A DNA stretch of 64,000 bases. Source: Microbacterium gorillae (GTDB taxonomy: Bacteria; Actinomycetota; Actinomycetes; Actinomycetales; Microbacteriaceae). Every line of letters starts with the position of its first letter. Positions within the stretch are counted from its first letter, which is position 1. The notes beneath the pieces were generated by a model, which was given only the letters and a program-made list of their open reading frames with translations, ran no database searches and had not been told where the DNA came from. Below, piece after piece: positions 16,822 through 24,274 of this stretch. A program made the translations under genes and the position numbers. The stretch spans positions 310,001-374,000 of the forward strand of contig NZ_LN648874.1 of assembly GCF_000826185.2 (NCBI RefSeq), in the 5' to 3' direction.

Positions 16822-17935
16822 GAGCGTCCGTCCCCGCGTCGCGGTGATCGGTGCCGGCAGCTGGGGCACGACCTTCGGCAAGATCCTCGCGGACGGCGGC
16901 GCCGATGTCGTGATGTGGGCGCGGCGTCCGGAGCTGGCCCAGGAGATCTCCCAGGGCAAGCGGAACTCGCAGTACCTGCCCGGCATCAATCTGCCGCGCT
17001 CGATGACCGCCTCGGTGCACCTTTCCGAGGTCGTCGATCGCGCGGACGCGGTGTTCCTCTCGGTCCCCAGCCAGTCCGCCCGGCAGAACCTCAAGGCGCT
17101 GCGGCCGCTGCTGGCGAAGAACGACGTCCCGGTGGTCAGCCTGATGAAGGGCGTAGAGAAGCGCTCCGGCCTGCGGATGAGTCAGGTGATCGAAGCGGAG
17201 TTGCAGTGCGACCCGGATCGCATCGCCGTCGCTTCGGGGCCCAATCTGGCCCTGGAGATCGCCCGGGAGCAGCCGACCGCCGCGGTCATCTCGTCCACCT
17301 CGGCGACCACCGCCGAGCGGGTCGCCCGTCTGGCGACCAACCGCTACTTCCGCACGTTCGTCAACGATGACGTGATCGGAACCGAGTTCGGTGGTGTGCT
17401 GAAGAACCTCATCGCTGTCGCGATCGGCATCGTCGACGGTGTGGGGTACGGCGAGAACACGAAGGCGTCGATCATCACCCGGGGCCTGGTCGAGATGACC
17501 GATTTCGCCGTGGCGTACGGTGCGCAGCCGGGAACCCTGCAGGGGCTCGCCGGGCTCGGGGACCTGATCGCGACGTGCCAGTCCCCGCTCAGCCGCAACA
17601 ACACCGCCGGCCGTCTGCTCGGCCAGGGCTACGCGTTCGACGAGGTCGTCGCGCAGATGCAGCAGACCGCTGAGGGACTGGGATCCGTGGGTCCCGTGCT
17701 CCAGCTGGCGCACGCCGTGGGCGTGGAGATGCCGATCGTGGAGCAGGTGAAGATGGTGCTGGACGGGACGATGAGCCCGAAGGACATCGCACCCCACCTG
17801 ACCACCGACGATGACACCCCGCAGGGGGAGAGGACTCAGAATGAACAAGCAGGTCGTGGCGGTGCTCTTCGGCGGGCGTTCCAGCGAGCATTCGGTCTCA
17901 GCGGCGACCGCGGGCGGGGTTCTCGCCGCGATTGA
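16811..17935 (+). CDS. gpsA: NAD(P)-dependent glycerol-3-phosphate dehydrogenase, with a C-terminal extension overlapping ddl
   Basis: GpsA makes sn-glycerol 3-phosphate for phospholipids. The nucleotide-binding motif GAGSWGTTF starts at residue 14, and the conserved MKGVEK, GPNLALEI, VGYGENTKA and LAGLGDLIATC segments are present. The frame is 374 aa, longer than the usual 330-345. The extra tail (rich in Arg and Gly after DDDTPQGERTQNEQ) is encoded by the first 95 bases of ddl in another frame (17841-17935). It overlaps the acyltransferase upstream by 11 bases. Confidence 0.95.
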   Translation: MTPRSVRPRVAVIGAGSWGTTFGKILADGGADVVMWARRPELAQEISQGKRNSQYLPGINLPRSMTASVHLSEVVDRADAVFLSVPSQSARQNLKALRPLLAKNDVPVVSLMKGVEKRSGLRMSQVIEAELQCDPDRIAVASGPNLALEIAREQPTAAVISSTSATTAERVARLATNRYFRTFVNDDVIGTEFGGVLKNLIAVAIGIVDGVGYGENTKASIITRGLVEMTDFAVAYGAQPGTLQGLAGLGDLIATCQSPLSRNNTAGRLLGQGYAFDEVVAQMQQTAEGLGSVGPVLQLAHAVGVEMPIVEQVKMVLDGTMSPKDIAPHLTTDDDTPQGERTQNEQAGRGGALRRAFQRAFGLSGDRGRGSRRD

Positions 17936-18932
17936 CCGCGACCGATTCGCGGTCCTGCCGGTCGGCATCACGCGGGACGGCGCGTTCGTCCTGGAGGAGG
18001 ACCGTCCGGAGAAGTTCGCGATGATCGCGGACGCGATGCCGCAGGTCGCGGACAACGGTACCCGCGTGCTCTGGCCGGAGGCTGCCGGTGATCGGTCCCT
18101 GCGCGTACGCCGCGCGGACGGCACGGTGGACGACCTCGGCGTCGTGGACGTGGTCCTGCCGATCCTGCACGGCCTGCACGGCGAGGACGGCACGATGCAG
18201 GGCTTCCTGGACATCGTCGGTCTGCCGTACGCCGGGTGCGGCGTGCTGGATTCCGCGCTGTGCATGGACAAGCACTTCACCAAGCTGGTGCTCGCCGCCG
18301 CCGGCATCGAGGTCTCGCCGGGCTTCACGGTGACCGCGCGGGAGTGGTCCGCGGACGCCGACGGTGTGCGGTCCCGTGCGGCGGAGTTCCCGTTGCCGTG
18401 GTTCGTCAAGCCCGCGCGGGCGGGATCCAGCGTCGGCGTGTCCAAGGTGCACACGGCGGACGAGTTGGACGAGGCGCTGCGCGTCGCGCTCGCCGAGGAC
18501 GACAAGGCACTGATCGAGCAGGGCGTGTCCGGTCGCGAGGTCGAGGTGGCTGTGCTCGCCGGTTTCCCGGGCGAGCCGACGAAGGCGTCGCTGCCCGGTG
18601 AGATCGAGCTGACCACGCGCGACTTCTACGACTTCGAGGGCAAGTACCTCGGCGGCGAGGGTGTGAACCTCATCTGCCCGGCGAACGTCGATGACGCCAC
18701 GACCGAGCTGCTCCGGTCCACGGCGATCCGCGCGTTCGACGCGTTGGACTGCCAGGGGCTGGCCCGCGTGGACTTCTTCGTGACCGCCGACGGTCGCGCG
18801 GTCGTGAACGAGTTGAACACGCTGCCCGGCTTCACGCCGATCTCGATGTTCCCGCAGTGCTGGATCGCGTCCGGGCTGAGCTACACGGAACTCATCACGT
18901 ACCTGATCGACAACGGGCTCGCCCGCGCCTGA
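17841..18932 (+). CDS. ddl: D-alanine--D-alanine ligase
   Basis: Ddl makes the D-Ala-D-Ala dipeptide for peptidoglycan using ATP-grasp chemistry. Visible motifs are LFGGRSSEHSVS at the N-terminus, HGLHGEDGTMQGFL, KPARAGSSVGVSKV and RVDFFVTADG with NELNTLPGFTPISMFP at the end. Length is 363 aa. The ATG at 17841 lies 15 bases after GGGGGAGAGG. It closes the leuC-to-ddl run and is followed by a convergent DUF3515 gene. Confidence 0.96.
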   Translation: MNKQVVAVLFGGRSSEHSVSAATAGGVLAAIDRDRFAVLPVGITRDGAFVLEEDRPEKFAMIADAMPQVADNGTRVLWPEAAGDRSLRVRRADGTVDDLGVVDVVLPILHGLHGEDGTMQGFLDIVGLPYAGCGVLDSALCMDKHFTKLVLAAAGIEVSPGFTVTAREWSADADGVRSRAAEFPLPWFVKPARAGSSVGVSKVHTADELDEALRVALAEDDKALIEQGVSGREVEVAVLAGFPGEPTKASLPGEIELTTRDFYDFEGKYLGGEGVNLICPANVDDATTELLRSTAIRAFDALDCQGLARVDFFVTADGRAVVNELNTLPGFTPISMFPQCWIASGLSYTELITYLIDNGLARA

Positions 18933-18955
18933 GTCACGCGTTCCGCCGCTGCGTG

Positions 18956-19450
18956 TCAGAGGGTGGGTGTCGGTGTGGGCGTCTCTCCGGCGACGGTGCA
19001 CTTTCGTCCGGTGCTCGTGAAGGTGGTCATGGTCTTGGCCAGGCGGGTCAGCACTTCGGCGGAGTCGACGTGCTGCGCGGTGTTGATGAACACCTGGACC
19101 GCGGGACTGCGCCCGAATGACGTGACGCGGTAGTAGGGCGGTTCGCTGTTGTCGACGAGCCAGTCGATGCCGGCGAAGGTCACACAGGTGAGGTCGGACA
19201 CCGCGGGCTCGGTGACGCCGCAGGACAGGATGATCTCGGAATCGGAGCCCCAGGCGGCCGTGGACTGCGCGTCGGTGTGGATCCGTTCCTTGTCTCCGAG
19301 CGGGTCCGGCAGGGCGACCATCAGGTCCGCGCATTTCGGATTGTTCGCATCCGGGGCGGGTGTCAGGGACACCGTCGGGGTGCAGGCGGCCAGTCCCGCG
19401 CCGACGACGGTGTCGGCCGCGGCGGCGGCGGCAGCACGGAACGACCTCAC
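18956..19450 (-). CDS. DUF3515 family lipoprotein, 164 aa
   Basis: This is a secreted protein with a lipobox-like LAAC (Cys at residue 23) after an Ala-rich hydrophobic stretch. It matches actinobacterial DUF3515 proteins, whose genes commonly sit next to thiL and ddl as here. Four further Cys could form disulfides. The tail is Pro/Thr-rich (TPTPTPT). The GTG at 19450 is preceded by TAGCCT (19457-19462) ending 6 bases upstream, a leaderless start. Function is unknown. Confidence 0.8.
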   Translation of the reverse strand: MRSFRAAAAAAADTVVGAGLAACTPTVSLTPAPDANNPKCADLMVALPDPLGDKERIHTDAQSTAAWGSDSEIILSCGVTEPAVSDLTCVTFAGIDWLVDNSEPPYYRVTSFGRSPAVQVFINTAQHVDSAEVLTRLAKTMTTFTSTGRKCTVAGETPTPTPTL

Positions 19451-19504
19451 TGGTCCAGGCTAACCCGCGGCGGCGAGGGTTCCGGACGGCACTAGCGTGG
19501 AGGG

Positions 19505-20491
19505 ATGACGGAATCGGACGCGCTCATCGGCGAACTCGGCGAGAGTGACATCCTGCGACGCATCCTGGCCCTGACTCCGGCCGCGGAGGGCACGGTGATC
19601 GGCCCGGGCGATGACGCGGCCGTGCTCCGGTTCGGGGGCGATGTGGTGGCGACGACGGACACGCTCGTGCACGGTCCGGATTTCCGACTCGCTTGGACGG
19701 GCGGCCGCGACCTGGGCTGGAAGGCCGCCGCGGTGAACCTCGCGGACGTGGCGGCGATGGGGGCTCGTCCGACGGCGCTCCTGGTCGCGCTCGCCGTGCC
19801 GAACGATCTGCCGGTGTCCTACGTCGAGGACATGGCGCGGGGGCTTGCGGAGGCGTGCGCGGCGCTGGCGCCGGGATGCGCCGTCGTCGGCGGTGACCTC
19901 ACCGTGTCCGATGTGCTCACCGTGGCGGTGACCGCGCTGGGCGATCTCGAGGGTCGTCCGGCCGTCCTCCGCTCCGGCGCGCGCCCGGGCGATGTCGTCG
20001 CGTTGGTCGGCGACCAGGGTGCGGCGGCGCGGGGGCTCGCGGTGCTCTTCGACAGGTTTCGTGCGGACGGACGTCCGGTTCCCGTCGACGATGCGGTCCT
20101 GACCGACGCCGAGCGGGCGGACGTCGTCGCGCAACTGCGCCCGTCCCCGCCCGTGGCCGCGGGCGTGCCCGCAGCGGAGGCCGGGGCGCACGCGATGATG
20201 GACGTGTCGGACGGTCTGCTGCTGGACGCGCGGCGGATGGCGAAGGCTTCGGGGGTCACGATCGATCTCGAGCGAGCGTTGCTCGGTCCGGATCCGGAGG
20301 GCGCGCTGACCGGGGGAGAGGATCATCCGCTGCTGGCGTGTTTCGCGGCGGACGCTCGGCTGCCCGAGGGGTTCCGAGTCATCGGCCGGGTGCTCGGCGC
20401 GGGGTCCGAGGCGGTCACGGTGGACGGCGCGCCCCACGACGGGCGTGGTGGCTGGGACCCCTATCAGGATTGGGACGACACGCGGGGCTGA
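19505..20491 (+). CDS. thiL: Thiamine-monophosphate kinase
   Basis: ThiL phosphorylates thiamine monophosphate to the coenzyme thiamine diphosphate. It has the PurM/ThiL fold: GELGESDILRRI, GPGDDAAVL, the metal site VATTDTLVHGPDF, and GGDLTVSD and DVSDGLLLDARRMA. Length is 328 aa. TAGCGT (19493-19498) ends exactly 6 bases before the ATG; GGAGGG fills the gap and may help initiation. Its 3' end overlaps the convergent rsmD by 28 bases. Confidence 0.95.
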   Translation: MTESDALIGELGESDILRRILALTPAAEGTVIGPGDDAAVLRFGGDVVATTDTLVHGPDFRLAWTGGRDLGWKAAAVNLADVAAMGARPTALLVALAVPNDLPVSYVEDMARGLAEACAALAPGCAVVGGDLTVSDVLTVAVTALGDLEGRPAVLRSGARPGDVVALVGDQGAAARGLAVLFDRFRADGRPVPVDDAVLTDAERADVVAQLRPSPPVAAGVPAAEAGAHAMMDVSDGLLLDARRMAKASGVTIDLERALLGPDPEGALTGGEDHPLLACFAADARLPEGFRVIGRVLGAGSEAVTVDGAPHDGRGGWDPYQDWDDTRG

Positions 20492-21036
20492 CCCCACCAC
20501 AGCCTCGTGTCGCCGAACGTGCGGTCGCGCAGAGGTTCGAGTCCCGCTTCGCCCCAGGCCGGCGCGGCGGACCGCTTCGCACGTTCGACGATGACGACGG
20601 CGTCGGGCGAGAGCCGCGGCGAGAGCCCCGTGAGGACGGCGGTCACCTCCGCGTCGCTGACGTCGTAGGGCGGGTCCATGAGCACGAGGTCCCAGGTCGC
20701 CGAGCTCGTGCGGAGGAAAGGTTCGACCCCGGTCGCGTGCACGCGGGCGGCAACGCCGGCGGCGGTCGCGACCTTCGCGGCGTTCTTCGCTGCGATCCCG
20801 GCTGCGGGACGGGACTTCTCGACCAGGTCGACGCTCGCCGCTCCACGGCTGGCACACTCCAGGCCGAGCGCGCCCGATCCGGCATAGAGGTCGAGGACAC
20901 GGGCGCCGGCGACCAGGTCCTGCGCCTCCAGCGAGCCGAAGAGGGACTCGCGCACGCGATCGCTCGTGGGGCGCGTTCCGGTTCCGGGGACTGTGAGGGG
21001 CAGTCCGCGCGCCGCTCCGGCGATGATTCTCGTCAC
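20464..21036 (-). CDS. rsmD: 16S rRNA (guanine(966)-N2)-methyltransferase
   Basis: RsmD methylates G966 of 16S rRNA. The SAM motif is VLDLYAGSGALGLECASRGA and the catalytic motif IV is DPPY in LVLMDPPYDVSD; the N-terminal MTRIIAGAARGLPL is typical. Length is 190 aa. The GTG at 21036 is preceded by TACGCT (21043-21048) with a 6-base gap, so it is probably leaderless. In related genomes rsmD is often near recG and coaD; here about 5 kb of accessory DNA separates them. Confidence 0.95.
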   Translation of the reverse strand: MTRIIAGAARGLPLTVPGTGTRPTSDRVRESLFGSLEAQDLVAGARVLDLYAGSGALGLECASRGAASVDLVEKSRPAAGIAAKNAAKVATAAGVAARVHATGVEPFLRTSSATWDLVLMDPPYDVSDAEVTAVLTGLSPRLSPDAVVIVERAKRSAAPAWGEAGLEPLRDRTFGDTRLWWGQPRVSSQS

Positions 21037-21688
21037 TGTTCCAGCGTATCCGGGAGCGGCGCGGGGTATTGCGTGCCGGCGCGGGCGTCATCCCCGTCGT
21101 TGGGTGAGCGCCCTCTTGACGACAGGTTGGTCCGTGCGAGGCGGGGGTTCTCGTGTCGCGTTCCTGCGTGGTTGCGTTGTTTCGGCTTAAGACGGCATGG
21201 GATTTCGGGGTGGTTCGGTTCACGCGCCGGCGCGCGGATGTCGGGGTGGTTATTTTTGCGGGCGCTCGGGGAGCTGTCGGTGCATTCCGTTCGGCGCTGC
21301 GGGTTTCGGCGGGGTTGGGTTGTCGGCTTCAGACTGTCCGGCGCGGATCGGGTCGCGTCGGCGGGTTGCGTTCGCGGGGTGGGTGCCATCGCGTCGGTCT
21401 CGTTTTCGTTGGTCGTCGCGTGAGCGCCGGCGGGTTGAAGCGGCGCGGGGTGTGTGGCGGGTGCCGCCGTGCGGTGCGGGTCGCGTTCCGGCGTGGTCGG
21501 GTCTTTCGGCTGGGGACGGTGGACGTCTGCTCGGCTTTTGTTGCCGGCTCGCGTTCGTGAGGGGGTCGCCATTGCGCCGGTCGCGTTCTCGACGTGGTTC
21601 CCTGTCTCGGTTGTTGAGTGGGCGCCGGCGAGACGAGACGTCGCGGGGCGCGGGGTGGGTGTGGTGTGGGCGGAGTTCTCCCCGGACA
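21037..21688. repeat. Non-coding G/T-skewed stretch with diverged copies of a repeat that also flanks the other side of the HNH gene
   Basis: No credible gene is seen. The plus strand is unusually G- and T-rich, so a leftward transcript from the HNH gene would be C/A-rich and poor in structure, as expected of a Rho utilisation region. Similar units recur: TCGCGTTCCTGCGTGGT (21156), TCGCGTTCCGGCGTGGT (21481) and TCGCGTTCTCGACGTGGT (21581). The first continues to TTTCGGCTTAAGACGGC (21180-21196), which matches the minus-strand units of the array at 23250-23462 (GCTTAAGACGGC). A further degenerate copy lies near 21323 (GGGTTGTCGGCTTCAGAC). Confidence 0.6.
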
Positions 21689-23080
21689 TCACGCACCCCG
21701 CTTCGGGCGAGGTACTGCCCGCGAGCCTGTGGGTTTCCAGGATTGGGTGGGGTCGATCCAGTCCGGTGGACGGACCTCGGGGACGCCGTCCGCCATCCGG
21801 ATATCCCACCCCATCCGATCGATGAACCGATGGTGGTGCCAGCAGATCAGCACCCCGTTATCGACATCGGTCTGACCGCCGTTTGACCATTCCTTCACGT
21901 GGTGGATTTCACACCACCGGGCTGGGGTGTGGCACCCCGGGATCACGCACGATCGGTCCCGGACGGTGATCGCTCGGCGCTGGTCCGGGGAGAAGAAGCG
22001 CTTGTCGATCGTGAGCTTCACGATCCGGCCGGTGGCGGCGGTGGTGAGGTGCTGGACGGTGCCACAGCATCCGACATGCTTCGCCGCGGCGAACGGCACC
22101 GGCACATCCGTGCCCGTCGCATCGGCGCCGGGGATGGTGGCCCACCCTTCACCGGCACGAACGGTGTCTTCGGTCGCGTGGATCACCAGGACCGGTGCTC
22201 CGCCACCGTTGGTCGGCATGTCCGGCGCGTTGGGGACGGCGGCGAGGATGGTGCCGAGGGCGTCGTGGTTGCGTTGCACCATCGTCCGGACGTCCGGGTT
22301 CTCGTCGGTGTCCTCGCTGGGCTGGAACTTCACCCCGGCGGGCTGACCGTGCGGGTTGTTGATCAAATCCAGCAGGACGCAGAGCGCACCGGCGACGTCA
22401 GGGATCAGTTGACCGGTGATGGGGACGAGACCGTTGCGCTTGACCCCCAGCCGCAGGGCCCGCCCTCGGAACGCCTTCTCCTCTTCCGCCTCCGCGCCGG
22501 TGATGTCAAGGTCGGTGGCGAGCCGGAGGGAAGAGTCCCGGAGCGTGTCACACATGACCGGCGCACCGGTCGTGGTGGTCATCGCGGCGAGAATCTCATC
22601 GACCTCCGCGAGATCGGCGGGATCGACGCGATCCTTGATCTCCCGCAAGGGCCGGGTGGCGGCTTCCAGACCATCCGCCCCGAGGGCGCCGGTGGTGAGC
22701 GCGTCGCGGAGGGCCGGGAACTCTGCTGGCCGCACCTCACCAGACGAAAGCGTGCGCTCCGGCTTGATCGTCGCGGCCAGGCGACTCCATCGCTTGACGG
22801 TGGTGGGGGCGACACCGGTGGTGCGTTGCAGGACTTCGTTCGCGGAGCGGCAGTCGGAGGAAACGTCGAAGCGCTCCGCCGTGGCGGAGCGCTTCTCGAT
22901 CACACCGGTGCCGATGACCAGGGTTGCTTCAACCTGCCGATACAGGTCTCCGACCCCGATCATGAACCCGAGAACGTCGTCCCGGTCGGCGGTGTCGAGG
23001 GTGCCGGAGACCAGGATGGAGCGGAGGTCGGCGACGGCGTGAGCCATCGTCTCCCGGGTCCGTTCCATCGTGTTGTTCAT
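21689..23080 (-). CDS. DUF222 / HNH endonuclease (13E12-repeat type), 463 aa
   Basis: The N-terminal two thirds match DUF222 (13E12 repeat), with Arg- and Ala-rich helices such as VKRWSRLAATIKPE. The C-terminal HNH nuclease has CVIPGCHTPARWCEIHHVKEW, DVDNGVLICWHHHRFID (zinc-type Cys and catalytic His, Asn, His). Such genes occur in many copies in actinobacterial genomes and are suspected selfish or homing elements; none is biochemically settled to my knowledge. I chose the ATG at 23080 because TAAAAT lies 7 bases upstream (leaderless); an ATG at 23110 is in frame. Inverted copies of one repeat family flank the gene. Confidence 0.85.
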   Translation of the reverse strand: MNNTMERTRETMAHAVADLRSILVSGTLDTADRDDVLGFMIGVGDLYRQVEATLVIGTGVIEKRSATAERFDVSSDCRSANEVLQRTTGVAPTTVKRWSRLAATIKPERTLSSGEVRPAEFPALRDALTTGALGADGLEAATRPLREIKDRVDPADLAEVDEILAAMTTTTGAPVMCDTLRDSSLRLATDLDITGAEAEEEKAFRGRALRLGVKRNGLVPITGQLIPDVAGALCVLLDLINNPHGQPAGVKFQPSEDTDENPDVRTMVQRNHDALGTILAAVPNAPDMPTNGGGAPVLVIHATEDTVRAGEGWATIPGADATGTDVPVPFAAAKHVGCCGTVQHLTTAATGRIVKLTIDKRFFSPDQRRAITVRDRSCVIPGCHTPARWCEIHHVKEWSNGGQTDVDNGVLICWHHHRFIDRMGWDIRMADGVPEVRPPDWIDPTQSWKPTGSRAVPRPKRGA

Positions 23081-23249
23081 AACCCATATTTTACGCCGGG
23101 GCTCCGACATTGGACGTTGAATATCCCAGGCTGTGGATGGATTTCAGCCTGTGGAGATGAGGTTTCTCTCACCTCCAGACCTGAACCGCGCTGACCGCCG
23201 TTTCGTCTCGCTGACGCTCGCCGAACGACCCGCGGCGCGGCCCCGATAT

Positions 23250-23462
23250 GGAACGCGAGCCGGCGAGCGGAACGTCCCCATCCACGGGGCCGTCTTAAGC
23301 GGAAGAACCTGACCCGGCGCGGAACGCGAGCCGGCCTGCGAAACCGATCAATCCACGGGGCCGTCTTAAGCGAAGGAACGCCGCCCCACCGAAAACGCGA
23401 CCCGGCCTCTGGGACGCCACCCTCCACGAATCCCTGTTAGGCGGAAGGAACCCCTGCCTCAG
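23250..23462. repeat. Three tandem copies of a 71-bp repeat
   Basis: Units begin at 23250, 23321 and 23392 with period 71. The first two share GGAACGCGAGCCGGC, then ATCCACGGGGCCGTCTTAAG and GCG(G)AAGGAAC; the third is more diverged (AAACGCGACCCGGC...TCCACG...GGCGGAAGGAAC). The last unit ends at the stop of the CPBP protease gene. Related, decayed units lie in inverse orientation on the other side of the HNH gene (21156-21600). Confidence 0.85.
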
Positions 23463-24043
23463 GCGGAGATGTCGACGGCCCAGTGGAGGAACGTCGCGAG
23501 GACGAGGTTGCCCGTCGCCAAACGGAGCACGCCGTAGATCGCCCCGCCGATCAGGATCGCGAGGACGCTGACCACGTCGGTGCCGTGAACGACCCAGCCA
23601 GGCAGGTGGAACAGTGCGAAGCAGACGGTCGTCAGCACGACGATCAGCCATCCCCGGTCCGTCACGCGGGTGCAGAGCCACCAGAGGAAGCCTCGGAAGA
23701 TCAGCTCCTCCGCTGCGGCGACGACCAGCAGGAAGAGCGACCGGACCGCGACGTGCGTGGGCGCTTCGCCGCCGGCCGCCGCGAAGATGAACGCGATCGC
23801 GACGAGCACGCATGCAACCGCATACTGCCACGTCGGTGCCCGGAAGAGTCGAAGGAGTCTGGGTCGGATCGCCAGCGCCGGACCGACGAGGGCGAGGTAC
23901 ACGACGGTCTGCACGACAGGCGCCCACTCGGCAGGGGTCAGCGGGAAGATGACGGCCTCGGTGAGGGTGGCGACGGCGAGGACGATCGCCAGAGAGAGCA
24001 CGATTCCCGCCGCATCCCGCCGCGCGTCCGACCGCCCGTCCAC
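23459..24043 (-). CDS. CPBP-family intramembrane metalloprotease, 194 aa
   Basis: This polytopic protein has about five membrane helices and the three CPBP (Abi/Rce1-like) motifs: EELIFRG (Glu112, Glu113, Arg117), FALFHLPG (His146) and FLHWAVD (His187). Members are membrane glutamic-type or metal proteases, often of unknown substrate, and some act in bacteriocin maturation or self-immunity. The GTG at 24043 has TACACT (24050-24055) ending 6 bases upstream, a leaderless start. Its 3' end touches the 71-bp repeat array. It is divergent from the alginate-lyase-like gene; no functional link is evident. Confidence 0.85.
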   Translation of the reverse strand: MDGRSDARRDAAGIVLSLAIVLAVATLTEAVIFPLTPAEWAPVVQTVVYLALVGPALAIRPRLLRLFRAPTWQYAVACVLVAIAFIFAAAGGEAPTHVAVRSLFLLVVAAAEELIFRGFLWWLCTRVTDRGWLIVVLTTVCFALFHLPGWVVHGTDVVSVLAILIGGAIYGVLRLATGNLVLATFLHWAVDISA

Positions 24044-24274
24044 GCCCGCAGTGTACGCCGCGCGTTCCCCGGCTGGTGTCGGAGTGATGCGGCCGGAGTC
24101 GGCCGCTTATCAAGCCGACCGCCCCCGCCGAGGACGATGGGTGCTGCACAGCAGCCCGGGAGAGCGCACGCTGCGCCATGCACCACCCGGGGCGAACGCG
24201 CCCCGCCTGCGATGCACGGCGGCGCGCCGAGATGTCAGGCAACACTCACGAAGACGCCGCTGGTGCGTGCAACC

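Noticed and set aside
21033..21809. Minus-strand frame of 258 codons in the G/T-skewed region
   Set aside because: Low-complexity Pro/Thr/Arg/Ala sequence caused by base skew, with internal repeats and no domain.
23250..23462. CRISPR array
   Set aside because: The 71-bp units are directly adjacent with no unique spacers, the copies are diverged, and no cas genes are present.
23483..24274. 5' part of a long plus-strand frame leading into the alginate-lyase-like gene
   Set aside because: It lies opposite the CPBP protease, whose motifs are clear; the real protein starts near 24275 or 24347.
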